DNA from: Epiperipatus broadwayi
Taxonomy: Eukaryota; Onychophora; Udeonychophora; Euonychophora; Peripatidae
NCBI GenBank assembly: GCA_028023455.1
Contig: JAQFVV010006255.1
Coordinates: 6,490,501-6,554,500 of the forward strand
DNA: 64,000 nt
Direction of reading: 5' to 3'
Shown piece by piece: positions 51,359 to 62,498 of this stretch. The notes under the pieces were generated by a model. The model was not told where the DNA came from. It did no database searches and saw only the letters and a list, made by a program, of their open reading frames with translations. The first letter of the stretch is position 1, and each line of letters begins with the position of its first letter. The translations under genes and the position numbers were made by a program.

Positions 51359-51830
51359 ATAGACAGGGTATGAGCACAGACTTTCACATGACCCACCACT
51401 CTCCACACTATCTCATAACACTGATACACCTGAACACACACATGTTGAAAAGATAAATAATCACCAATATACGTATTTCATGCTAAACCAGCAATCATCA
51501 GTTGGTCCAGATTAACATCTCTACACATATATGCTACAAGTACTCAGATATATATTAAGATAGCAAATTCTCCTACTTTAATGGACAGGCTTCAAACTAC
51601 TCCACACTACAACTCTTCAACTGTCCATCCAATTGAAAATCTGATGATGGAACGCTCAAAGGCCACCCTGAGGCCGAGATTATTGTCACACCCATGTTGA
51701 CCCAAAGTCAATCTGACCCCTCATGTACAGGACATAATCCATTAAATACATATACAAGGGATAGGCAGACATCTCTAATATGTAATAGCTGAAATACACA
51801 GGCTTATATATACCTGCATCTATATATGTA
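51359..51830 (+). repeat. Repeat family A, tandem copy 1 (472-bp unit)
   Basis: The unit begins with AGACAGGGTATGAGCACAGA at 51361 and carries all family-A words (CATGTTGAAAAGATAAATAA, CAGTTGGTCCAGATTAACAT, TTAAGATAGCAAATTC). It is followed with no gap by a second copy. By eye the two are identical. Confidence 0.93.
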
Positions 51831-52299
51831 ATAGACAGGGTATGAGCACAGACTTTCACATGACCCACCACTCTCCACACTATCTCATAACACTGATACA
51901 CCTGAACACACACATGTTGAAAAGATAAATAATCACCAATATACGTATTTCATGCTAAACCAGCAATCATCAGTTGGTCCAGATTAACATCTCTACACAT
52001 ATATGCTACAAGTACTCAGATATATATTAAGATAGCAAATTCTCCTACTTTAATGGACAGGCTTCAAACTACTCCACACTACAACTCTTCAACTGTCCAT
52101 CCAATTGAAAATCTGATGATGGAACGCTCAAAGGCCACCCTGAGGCCGAGATTATTGTCACACCCATGTTGACCCAAAGTCAATCTGACCCCTCATGTAC
52201 AGGACATAATCCATTAAATACATATACAAGGGATAGGCAGACATCTCTAATATGTAATAGCTGAAATACACAGGCTTATATATACCTGCATCTATATAT
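51831..52299 (+). repeat. Repeat family A, tandem copy 2 (472-bp unit)
   Basis: Identical by eye to copy 1 at a fixed offset of 472 bp until TATATAT at 52299, where the downstream flank starts. The 75-codon minus ORF spanning the junction is a by-product. Confidence 0.93.
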
Positions 52300-52302
52300 T
52301 TT

Positions 52303-53388
52303 TATAAATATATTTGGCGATTTTTTTAAATAAGTTGTTGAATTACTTTTAAAAAATCTGTTTACTATCTCTGTGTTGTGTGAAGAATTATAGTATATAT
52401 TGCTTAAATAATCTCATATCTCAATTATCTTATTTAATAATATATATAAAAATAAGCAATACAGAATTAAATAATGTATGGTTTATAATGTTAATTCTGA
52501 AAGATAATCCATCTTTCATTAGGATAATTTAAAGTTTTATAGGTGAGACCAAATCTATGTTCTATTTTACTATAGTGATTATTTTTGTTAAGTTTTTATT
52601 ATTTTTAGATGGGGTGGATTACCATTGGCTGCAGGGATTTCCTGTTAAAATGATGATGATACTACCATTATTCTAAAATACACACATTCCATACTTTTTT
52701 TTTTTATTAAATTAGCCAACATAGTGTCATAATATATATATATATTGAAACAGTAAGATTCGTATTCGAATCTTAAGTTTCACCTTTTTCTGTCGTCTCT
52801 CACTGACCGGTCTATTCCGCCCAAATTTAAACTTTTTGATATCGAATTGTGTGTGTAACAATATTAAAAATGTATAAATATATGTAGAATTCAGCATAAA
52901 CATGCACACATTTCGATCTCAAATTAAAGGCAATAAATAGGGATAAAATAATATAATTTAGATTTCTTTTAGTTATATAATTTTGTATAATTTTAATCAT
53001 TTATTTTGGATTATAAAGTTCGTATTTATTGCTTTGTTTAAATTTCATTTAATAATAATTCTAAAAATATCTGATGTAATATTTAATTAAAAGTTAAAAT
53101 AATCTTATGTTCCCTTTTTGTTTTTGAAATTTAAAAGCATCGGTCAGTGATAGATAATAGATTAATTAAAGAAAAATTCCCCAAAATTAATTAGTAAATG
53201 TAAAATGTAAACAATAGAATGGCAGCTTTCTTTAATTAAAAACCAACTAAATGCATTGATTATCCTCAGGGCAGATTAAGTAGAACCTAAAAATATCTTA
53301 ACAAAAATGTGAAAGATCAAGATAAGAAAAGAGGCCATCTTAGACTTGCTGGAGACATTCACTTAAACTTTAGCTTTGCTCTCGATCA
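52303..53388. other. Unassigned stretch
   Basis: Mostly AT-rich. 52750-52830 (e.g. CTCTCACTGACCGGTCTATT) is GC-richer, but I recognise no RNA or exon there. Confidence 0.4.
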
Positions 53389-53660
53389 CTGAGAGTCTCC
53401 AAAAATAATAAAAATAATTTGTTCCTGCCAAGGTATGACCGAGTAAAGCACCTAGATTATTCTCCATCGGGAGATGGCCTATCGGATGCTGAACTTTCAT
53501 TGCCCGTCATAAATTCACCATGAAGATCTGCTGCCTGAAATGAATGAGAAAGCTGCTGCTGCCATGAAATTAAATGAATATCTAAATACAAGAAAGACTT
53601 GCCACTCGTGAACTTTTTGCTGCTAAATTAATGGAATCAGAAAACTTCTTATAAAACAGG
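53389..53660 (+). pseudogene. Coding-like relic or exon fragment, unidentified
   Basis: The plus strand is open from about 53389 to 53520 with varied codons (LPRYDRVKHLDYSPSGDG, then LSDAELSLPVIN) and stops at TGA. A second frame continues with EDLLPEMNEKAAAAMKLNEY, and a third with LATRELFAAKLMESENFL. The three read like one protein broken by small indels. A possible acceptor (AACTTTAG) precedes and a possible donor (AAACAG/GTACCT) follows at 53659. I do not recognise the family. It may be a decayed gene, a retrocopy or a transposon gene. Confidence 0.4.
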
Positions 53661-53936
53661 TACCTGTCTGTGTTCAAACTCTAGAGTACTCTAATAATAT
53701 GCTATAGCTTTTCTTCATACTACTTATCTAAATTATAAAATGTAAAACTACCATATGTATAACTAAAACTGAATAATTAATTTAATATGTAAATTTCTCT
53801 AATAATCTAGCTTACCTCACTCTGTCTTTCTTGGGTGCGTATTTCTATAATCTACATTTCTATCTATAGTTATTATTTAATTATTGCATGCTCATAATTA
53901 TTTCAATTTTCAAAGTTTAAATCTATGATCGCTTAA

Positions 53937-54022
53937 AACAATGAATGCGTGTCAAATTTTCATTAATATTTACTTTCTTTAATAACTTAACTGTCATATA
54001 AATCGACACGCATTCAATGCTT
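53937..54022. repeat. Short inverted repeat
   Basis: AATGAATGCGTGTC near 53941 is mirrored by GACACGCATTCAAT near 54005, separated by about 50 bp of AT-rich sequence. Confidence 0.6.
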
Positions 54023-54036
54023 CATTTATTGTAATG

Positions 54037-54200
54037 CAGGGGTCTACAACTTCGCAAATGGCTGACGTATTAGTTACAATAATTCCCAATTTATATCTGT
54101 TTTGTATTTATTAAATTGTCATGAATAATTCCAAAAAATTACATTTCTTTGAGAGTCACCAACGTTCTTTAGTAAATGTTGATAATGTAGGGCCGAATTA
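54037..54200 (+). mobile_element. Possible hAT terminus
   Basis: CAGGGGTCTACAACTTCGCA resembles a hAT left end (CAGGGGTC..CAAC). Another related word, GAGAGTCACCAACG, follows at 54151. The opposite end was not found, so extent is unknown. Confidence 0.35.
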
Positions 54201-54244
54201 GAAATCTATTTAAATCTCATCCTAATCGTTTGTACATTATACAT

Positions 54245-54640
54245 GTGTTACGTTTTAGAGACGCGATGACCCATTCCGCCGTGAAATTTCCGGATTCTTC
54301 AGGGTTGAAATTAACCCCAGTCGTCCTACACAAGTGGGCATAATGGGTGCTCCCGTAGGACTTGACAATGTCATGCAGCCAGCCGGCAAAACTGCGACAC
54401 GGACCGCTTGTCCCTGGTTATGCTTATGTGACACCTTACTTCGTCAGGCCGATGGCAGAGACCAGCCCGATACTCTTATAAACCCATTCGCGGCATTGCA
54501 GTTTCAATATACTGCCACTCCATATCGCCTTTCTAAAGCGTACCACGTGTTCCTTTACTTAATTTTATTATTCTATATATCACTCCGCCTCTGCATTATC
54601 TTCATAATTCACTCTCAAATAAATGTTTGCCCTTAGTTAC
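54245..54640 (+). other. GC-rich coding-like island, unidentified
   Basis: This segment is close to half G+C in a window near one quarter. The plus frame is open from about 54260 to the TAG at 54634, beginning RRDDPFRREISGFFRVEIN, with a Met at 54334. A minus frame is also open for about 60 codons (TTGVNFNPEESGNFTAEW), so strand is uncertain. An acceptor-like ACGTTTTAG/AG precedes. Composition of the last third turns hydrophobic and AT-rich, likely non-coding. I recognise no domain. Confidence 0.35.
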
Positions 54641-55108
54641 AAATAAATATTTTAATTAAATAAATATATGTCTGCCGTTACTCTTAAATCTTACTTTAGA
54701 CTCTTGCATTGCAAAGGTATAAATTCCCCAAGGCATGCATTAGAAATACTCACTCGAGAATTTTAGGTAGCTAGATTACGCCTTCAAATAAATGTATTCC
54801 TTTTGTAAACATTTCAGTATCGGAAATACCGCTACTGAAATCCTCAATATCAAATAATGTCTAAATAAATCAATGTATTCTTTAAAATATAATCATGTCG
54901 CAAATCCCGCTACTGAAGCTTTAAATCCACAAATATTATTAGTAAATGATTGTTTTATTAAAATGTATTAATAAATAATTTTAAACTATACGTCTGCAGT
55001 TACGTTTCATTTATTCGATACCCATTCTATATAATATCTCCTCGATTATGTAAATATGAATGTTTAATTAATATTAGTTTGGTTATTGGCTAACTCGAGA
55101 ATAAAATC
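54641..55108. other. Stretch between the islands
   Basis: A repeated motif ATACCGCTACTGAAATC and ATCCCGCTACTGAAGCT, about 80 bp apart (near 54827 and 54907), hints at a degraded short tandem repeat. No gene. Confidence 0.4.
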
Positions 55109-55306
55109 ATGAGTCTCTTGCATATCCCTGACCACCGTGCCTAAGGAAATATTTACTAATGTCGCATCAGATGCGTTGTTTCGTGGATTGTATTGTGGAA
55201 CCGATAAACTGTGTTCGAACTCAGTACCACGGGTGGCTTCGCTACTCGATGGTGCTGCTGTTCTGTATGGTGGTCGAATTCTGCACTATGTTTACGAGTC
55301 ACACGT
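55109..55306 (+). other. Second coding-like island, unidentified
   Basis: One plus frame is open from about 55109 to the TGA near 55310 (e.g. VPKEIFTNVASDALFRGLYC, then PRVASLLDGAAVLYGGRIL), another from ATG at 55159, and a minus frame is partly open too. A branch-point-like TTTACTAAT and CAG at about 55149-55168 could be an acceptor. No family recognised. Confidence 0.3.
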
Positions 55307-55570
55307 TTTCTGACCATTACAATATATATATAAGTTACACTTCTTATGGCATACTTATTAATGAAAAAGTTGAATTGTTAAAAAAATCTGTTCAAAATGT
55401 ATTTATCTGTATGCTAGTCAAGACCTATTATATATATTGATTCCCAACTGTGAAAGACGTATAAAAACAAAAATGAGTAATTCTGTATTAGAATTTTATT
55501 TACAAGACACATAGGAACAGAAAAACTGTAGTGTTACTTTTAAAGCTAAGCATGGTTGTATCTGACTATT

Positions 55571-55785
55571 TAATTCTAAAGCACTCGTTGATTTCGAGTT
55601 CAGATAAAAGGGTATAAATTAATAAACATAAATTAATTAATTGCACTGAGCCAGCTTTCGGAAAAACACTGCCAGAATCTGCAGTGTTTTGCCGAAAGCT
55701 GGCTCAGTGCAATCAATTAATTTATGTTTATTAATTTATACTTTTTCGATCTGAACTCGGAAGTTTAACGAGTGCTTTAAAATTA
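55571..55785. mobile_element. Palindromic MITE, about 215 bp
   Basis: The left end TAATTCTAAAGCACTCGTT mirrors the right end AACGAGTGCTTTAAAATTA. Arms pair almost to the centre (TTGCACTGAGCCAGCTTTCG and its mirror around a CTGCCAGAATCTGCAG core). It could use a TA target. The flanks (TTGATTCCCAACTGTG at about 55438 and TTGATTCACAATTGTG at about 55858) are themselves similar, so it sits in a duplicated region. Confidence 0.85.
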
Positions 55786-56908
55786 CATATTTTCATGAAA
55801 AGAGTCAATATGTTAAGATTTACAGACTATTTAATATAACAGACATTCATAGTGAATATTGATTCACAATTGTGTATGAAATCTGAAAGCAAAAACAAAA
55901 CAAAAAATAGCGCTATTTTTTACTAAAAGTTTATTTTCAAAATAAATGAAATCAGAAAAAGCTTGGGACCAATTTTAATGTCTGAGGACTATTACATTAT
56001 CTAACTTAATATAGTGGAACATGTTCCTTTTTTAAGAAAAAGTTGAATTATTTAAACTGCCGAAAAACCAAAAAAAAAAAAGGTTCTATACTAAACATTT
56101 ATTTTCAAAATGTGAATAGAAAAACAGTATCAGTGAAACAGTCATTGTAGTTTTTGATATAGAGTGATATAGAGTAAAGTGTGTGCGTGTGTAGATGTAA
56201 TACGTGTGTACGTGTTTATACTTAATTTATATGCATTTTTGCACTTCAGATATATTTGGATTTAAAACATAAGTACTATGAATATTGTTACTTTTAACTA
56301 ATATTGCATATTTATTTCTATAATAGATGTCCGCATAATTTCATTATTATTATTATTGTATGTGAGTATATATATGTATTATATACGTTAACCCACGCTT
56401 GAGCAATTCAAAGATAAGGGTGTTTGTTCCTAGTAAAATATCTAAACAGGTTTCTAGATTTATGTAAGTGTTTGACCTGATGACTTTTTTTTTATTGATA
56501 GTGGGTTCAGGTATTTCATAATTATCTCTGAATGAAATTCAACTGAACAGAGAGATTACAAAAATATATCCTACTTCATAATGAAAACATTAAATTAAAT
56601 TAATGAAATCCGGTTACGCAATGCTATACATATTTTAATGCGGTAGTTTAAAAATGGACATGAAATTAAAACTTCTGTAATTTTAGTATTATTCAAAAGC
56701 ATTTTTTTAAGAAAAGAAATTGTTAGTATAGCATTGGAAGAAACATATGATAAATAGATAAATAGATGGATGGATGGATCAATATAATTTTTTTTTATTT
56801 TTACTTAATTTTAATTTTCATATTTTTCATCAGAGTAATGTTTATGCACATCTATATATTTAAAATTTAAATACTATTATATACTGTATGGATATATAAT
56901 TTTACTCC
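55786..56908. other. Unassigned stretch
   Basis: It contains GAAAAAGTTGAATTATTTAAAC near 56036, resembling 55358, i.e. part of a diverged direct duplication around the palindromic MITE. A GT-rich run lies near 56180. No gene. Confidence 0.45.
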
Positions 56909-56990
56909 AGTGTTAAAAAAATGCTTATAAATTTATAATCATGCTGCAAGTATAGTAAAAATATAAATTTATAAGCATTTTTTTAACACT
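56909..56990. repeat. Perfect 29-bp inverted repeat (hairpin)
   Basis: Arms 56909-56937 and 56962-56990 are exact mirrors beginning AGTGTTAAAAAAATGCTTAT, with a 24-nt loop. Confidence 0.9.
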
Positions 56991-57114
56991 ATTATTAGCA
57001 CTGAAGATAACAAAAAAAAAAGCTGAAATCATGTTAAAAATATACATATTTAATAAAATAGAAGTATGGAAACATAAAATAGTAAATTTTCCATTATAAT
57101 ACTAGTTACATGTA

Positions 57115-59860
57115 TCTACTCATCTTCATTGTTATGATTCTTCAACCATTATCAGTCAACTGCAGAATAAAGGTGTCTCCAGGTTAAGCCAGTTTTACCT
57201 ATCCCTGGTTTATTCTCCACATTATATCAGAAAATTTCCTTATTTGATCTATCCATCTCATATACAGTCTTTTTTAAAAGTCTTTTACAAACTTTTGGAA
57301 TCTTGTTTAAGATTTCAGCTGTTCATCAATTATCATCTCTTCTAACAATGCATTCAGCCGAGTTCCATTTCAGTCTTTTAATTATTTCATTTGTTTGTTT
57401 CCTTACCCATGTATTTTTTTTTCATTTCATCTGTTACTCCTAACATATATCTCTCCATACTTTATTACATTGTCTGAAATTTCTGCATTGCTCTTCAGTT
57501 AGGTATCCAAGTTTTAGATCCATAAGTAAGAACTAGTAAAACATATTTATTAAAAATCTTTCTTTTCAAGCACATAAATATATTTTCTTTTGATATTAAA
57601 TTATTTCTACCAAAAGAACTCCATCCAAGTTTAATTCTATGATTAATTCCATCCATTATGTTTCCATCTGTATTGATGATTTGATCAGGTATTTGAAGTT
57701 GTTAACTTCTTCTAATTCATTGTTATTAAGGTTTATTTTCTTGTTCTGAGAAAATCCACTGAAAATTATTTTAGACTTTTTAGTTTTTGTCATACTCTCT
57801 TACTTTTATCTAATAAATTTTGCAACATTTCCAAAGCTCTAAAGCATTGTTTTCAAAATCATGCACACCATCTGCAAAATCTAGATGACTTAAATAATCT
57901 CCATTTATTTTTATTCTCTTAGAGCTCCATTTTAACCATAAAATATTTTGTGTATAACTCCTATAAAAAATTTTGGAGATATGAAATCTCTCTGTCATAT
58001 ATATCATTTTCAATGTTAATTTTCATAATCATTACTGTTGAAATTTTGATAAATGTTTTTCATAATATGACAATATCCCAAGTCTATATATTAATATCTA
58101 ATGTTTTAATCATTGTAGAATTATTTATAAAATTATACCTTTTTTATAATCTATAAATCAAAAGTATAATGACAACTCATATTTATTCCTTTCTATAACT
58201 TCTCCTAATACTTAGATGTGATCTACTGGGCTAAACCACTTTTAAATCCAGATTGTTATTTTGATTAATTAAAATCCAAAATTTACTGTAGATGAATTGT
58301 AATTATTTTGGTAAAAATTGAAAAGAATGATAAATCTGTAATTTTTAATATCTTCTTTATCACATTTTTTAAATATTAATATTACTACTATCATTTAAAT
58401 ATTTGGTATATAACTTTGTCAACATTTTTTTTTATTTCTTTACCTACTTCTTTTATGATATTGATTATAATTCCATCATTTCCTAAAGCTTTTCCCTTTT
58501 TATAAATTTAATTATACATCTTACTTTTTCATTTGAACTGTGGGGCAATTAAGAAGATGTAGGAATTGTAGGAGAATCTTGTTTTCTTGTTTTTTATTAC
58601 TATGTAATATTCTATGTTAGCTCTTTTTTTAGTAATACTTTCATCTTTTCTTTTTATATCAGAAATAAGTTTCCTACCAATATATCAAGATATTATTTAA
58701 TACTTTTAGATTTTTATTCTCTTCCATAGCTTTTCTTGCTAATTCACAATTATATATTTTTATATTATTATTAATTTTTTATACCTTTTTACAAACTTAA
58801 ATATTCAATTCTTCTTAATGGATTATATCTATATATTTTTTTATATTCATTCTAATTTTTCATACATTGTTTGTTTCAGATAAAATCTACTGGTAAATAG
58901 GTGCTTTTTTGTATGATTGTTGCAGTTCTTAATAATGTCTGAGTTATCTTCTTGATTTCATTCAAATCTGCATGATCTTAAAATCTCGTAATATTTTAAA
59001 ACATTTTAAAATTCTAATTTAAATTCATTAGAATATTTCTAACTGTGAATACTGTATTTCTTAATAATTTTGTCTTTAGTTTTGTATTAACATGTATTAT
59101 ATATCTCAGTAATCAATATTCACTTCCTGTGTTGAATCTTTTAAAGGCATCACAATCTTGGAAAATATGTACTTTCTGTAAATATAATCCAATTCTTTTG
59201 TACCTTCCTTTGCATGCTTTCATGCCCATTTCTGTTTACAATTTTTTTCAAAAAATATTCATAGTAATAGAGTTTTTTTTCTGTAAATTCCACAAATATG
59301 TGTCTGTTTTCATTTCTATTGTCATAGCCAAATTTATCTATAGCATTTTCATCTTTCAATTGGTTACCAATTTTAGCAATAAAGCCTCCCATGACTATTT
59401 AAAAATGTTCTTTAGTCTAATAAAAATCCTTTGTATCTTTATCACAATGAAAATTTGTTAAATTGTATACTTGAATTTTCTCCATTTGATATCTTCCACT
59501 AATTTGAATAATTGATCTGGCAACTCTGTTTGATATACCATAATCTACATCATGTTGTTCTTTCTTTTTTTTAAATTTAAAATAAAAGCTACTTCACTTG
59601 TGCTTTCAGCATTTGAGCCTTTGTAATAAAATCCATGTCTACATTTTAAATAATTTGTTTTTTCAACTTTCCTTCTAATTTCACAAAGTTTACCAGTATC
59701 TCACTTAATATTAAACTATCCATCCAATTCATGTAATCTTCCTTTTCCCATCACCAATGACTGCTTTTGGCTAAGAATTTTTGCTTCAGCTGGGGACTTT
59801 ACAGCTTTCTGAGAATAAAGCCATAATTTAGTTTTATCTTTCATGATTGTAAATTCTTAT
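57115..59860 (-). pseudogene. Near-complete RTE-type LINE relic (endonuclease to C-terminus)
   Basis: Reading leftward on the minus strand, landmarks appear in the right order. RVARSIIQISGRYQMEKIQVY near 59550-59480 precedes the endonuclease core. GGFIAKIGNQ (family GDFNAKIG) starts the core at 59392, followed by YDNRNENRHIFVEFTEKKLY and FLKKIVNRN. A QSGFKSG motif lies near 58255. KINGDYLSHLDFADGVHDF near 57890-57850 is the FADD catalytic box with the second Asp changed to Gly. EEVNNFKYL, INHRIKLGWSSFG, CLKRKIFNKYVLLVLTYGS and a W..QIR..S-like tail follow down to about 57130. The endonuclease GDFN Asp and Asn are lost. About 2.7 kb, full of stops; dead. The 138-codon plus-strand ORF at 59045-59461 is antisense to the endonuclease. 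Confidence 0.88.
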
Positions 59861-60699
59861 TTAAAAAAAGTTCATTTCTACACATGTTTATTCTGCCTTC
59901 AAAAAAACTCAACTAATGTTTCAGTTATGAAATATCAGGCAACTGAAAAGAATTAGCATAGTGTTACTTGATCTTAAACTCAAAGATAAAAGCAATTATA
60001 AACTCACCACACTATTATGGTATGTTGGCAGTCAGTCCATTCATATAATAATAACAGCTGCAACAACAAGAATATACAAAGTGAACAATAGGAATTTGCC
60101 CTGCTTGTTTCCTTTAAAGCATCAAAGAGAAATCAAATGGTTTTCTTTTATCCAATATTGCAGTCATATATATACTATTTTTTAATAAAGCCATTATCCA
60201 TATCTCAAAGTAAACAAGAATAAAATAATTAATTATTTGTTTCAAAAAATTTAAAAACATGAAAATAATAGAACATATTTAAAAACATAAAAAATGTATA
60301 ATTTATTCCGAAAGTAAATCTAAAAATAATATCTTTAGTGAACAACAGTAATTGAAAGACAAATATTTTCAGTGCAAACATTCATCAAAATTTTCTTCAT
60401 GATTATAGAAAATTGCTGTTTTAAAGGCAAATGTGTTTGAAAACCTGAAATTAATCTATTCCGCTAATAAAAATATATATTTTCTAGAAGTATTGTTTGT
60501 GCAAGCATTTAGAAAGAAATTAAATTAGCTTAGCATTTTTCATTGTTACTATTTTAATTTCTTACACAATGTTTTTATTCAGCACACTTATTGACAATAT
60601 TTGTTTTTCAATTATTGTCTGTTCACTAAAGATATTATTTACTTTGGTATGTGGATAACAGCCTTACTAATGTGTAGTATGTACATGCAATTAGGAACT
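59861..60699. other. Unassigned stretch left of a small LINE fragment
   Basis: It may include remnants of the LINE 5' end, but I see no clear motif. AT-rich. Confidence 0.35.
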
Positions 60700-60875
60700 G
60701 AATTACATTATATATATATCTACAGTAGGATGAAAGTACTGTATTTCCATGTTTAATCCAGTTTTTCTGATCAATAACATCTTTTCCACATCTCTCCAGC
60801 AAGCTTCTTTATCTATTCACCTCACATGAAAGCTTTTTTCAGTCGTTTACATTCTTTTGAATATCAGATATATAT
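60700..60875 (-). pseudogene. Small 3' fragment of the same LINE family
   Basis: CATCTTTTCCACATCTCTCC, TCTATTCACCTCACATGAAA and AATCCAGTTTTTCTGATCAA correspond to the 57130-57290 segment of the larger relic (minus-strand sense: RWID...W..VE...DR..W). Extreme 5' truncation is usual for LINEs. Confidence 0.6.
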
Positions 60876-62280
60876 ATATTGTACCAATCGGAATGAAAGT
60901 GAAGATCGAATCTAACTGCAAAAACAATATCTGCACTACAAGGGCGCCATCTAGGCATTTGAGCCTAGAAAAATTTATAAAGTAGGCAGATACGTGCTGT
61001 TAAGATTCCACTTTCTTTAAATATTCCGACCGTTAGCCCAAGTTACTAGCTCAGCGGAGACGCAGAGATAAAAATCTATAAATTTTATATCTTAAATATA
61101 AAAGAATAAAAGCCACTGCCAGAAATTAACACATAAAAATATTTATTTACGCACATATAAAATAATATTTAAATTTTGAGGAATAAATTTAACGTTTATA
61201 ATTTTATATTGATCTTTAATTCTAAATTTAAGTAGATTGCAAATAATGAGTTTACTATTTATTTAGAGGGTCGAGTATGAATGGACTACATAGGTCTGCA
61301 TTTGAAAGGAAAATATTCTTCCCTGATTTAACCTTAGGCAACAAATTTCACAATCAACTGGCGCCAATCCATCTGATACATTCATGTATTCAATGTAGCA
61401 TGATACGACAACACAAAATACTATATTGTCAGGAATGTACATCTGAACAATAAGTAGAAATAGAGAAGACATTGACTCTCCACCAACAGGAATGTGACAT
61501 CTGTTGGCAAGTAGATCAATAAACAAAAAACTCCATAGGAATGGACTGCGGTCTTCTGCCGACTTACAAACCCATCCATAGGCAAACAGAGGGTGTGTGG
61601 CGTATATCTATAATCCTGCCCGTAGCGGACCTCATACTACATCTACTAATTACACAAATATATCCAATCCATTGAACCAATTCAACTACGAAATGAATAA
61701 CCTAAGATTACCCTCCCTTAATACAACTTTACAAAACTATATAGCCATTCACGCCCGACTTAATTTTAACATTTAAATACGTTCGCACAGATTTGTTTAA
61801 AAATGTTGGGTATAGATCGATTACATAGATTCCACGGTCAAAAACATTTCAAAATAAACATAAACGATCAAAATACAAAATTATTGATACCGACAATCGC
61901 AGAGGGAAACTTATAAGTAACCCAATAGTATTCACCATAAGATACTTGCGTTGTCACCAATAACTTAAAAGACATCCGAATAAATACATTTTAGATACTC
62001 ACCGTAAGGTATCATTATTTATCGAATGTCTATATATTTTGATCAAATATGAAAACCAAAATATAATTAACCGCAAACGAATCCATGCAAGCGTCTATAA
62101 ACAACTTAAATTTCATACATTTAAATAATCTTTACAATAAGGAAAAAAAAATGGAAATGATGTTTATCAATCGGGAAACATATAAAATTAAACATTATTA
62201 ATTTGATTTAAAAACTTAAAAGTCAGATAGAAGTTCATAAGCTTGAACGAAAGTTCTTAGTTATTTTTTTTAAATTTAGA
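60876..62280. other. GC-richer unassigned region
   Basis: 60940-61060 includes GGGCGCCATCTAGGCATTTG with a small CTAGGC/GCCTAG hairpin. At 61268-61640 the minus strand has two overlapping open frames, one of about 70 codons (YEVRYGQDYRYTPHTLC...) and one of 87. GAATGGACT followed by a GGTCTGC/GTCTTCTGCC word occurs near 61278 and 61539. I recognise no family and cannot tell an exon from a repeat. Confidence 0.3.
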
Positions 62281-62301
62281 GTTCATGTCAATATAGCTTA
62301 C

Positions 62302-62388
62302 AGTATAAGAGTCCAGGTTCCTGTTGGCAATTCCCACGGCGTCTCCATTGGAAGAAAATGTTCTGGAGGTAGCATTAGCTGGTTCCAT
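62302..62388 (-). CDS. First coding exon of an unidentified host gene
   Basis: The exon is 29 codons, starting at ATG 62388-62386 in strong context (A at -3, G at +4: CAGAATGG). It begins MEPANATSRTFSSNGD and ends LDSYT directly before GTAAGC, a good splice donor, leaving phase 0. Codon use is mixed and much less AT-biased than the window. The peptide is polar, with no signal peptide or membrane segment. Upstream are a 5' UTR of about 110 bp and a TATA/initiator/CCAAT promoter correctly placed for the same strand. The next exon would lie leftward; I could not identify it, so the product is unknown. A rival reading splices at ACAACG/GTAAGA (62470/62469) within the UTR. Confidence 0.6.
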
Positions 62389-62498
62389 TCTGGTATCACA
62401 GTCTTTTCATTTTTTTTTTTTTTTTAAACAAACAAAAAAAAATGAGAGAGAACGGCAAGTGCGTCTTACCGTTGTCATCAAATCAAGTTGGAAAAACT
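62389..62498 (-). other. Predicted 5' UTR with upstream ORF
   Basis: It runs from the initiator A (62498) to the ATG. It contains an upstream ATG at 62478-62476 opening a frame of about 20 codons that ends before the main start, plus a T9 and an A16 tract. The upstream ORF could lower translation of the main frame. A GTAAGA donor inside it offers an alternative non-coding first exon. Confidence 0.5.

Noticed and set aside
51359-52299. Start of a larger satellite array or CRISPR-like array
   Set aside because: Only two units, no short repeat-spacer pattern and clearly eukaryotic context.
59045-59461. 138-codon plus-strand ORF, the longest in the window
   Set aside because: It is antisense to the LINE endonuclease on the minus strand; its hydrophobic composition follows from that.
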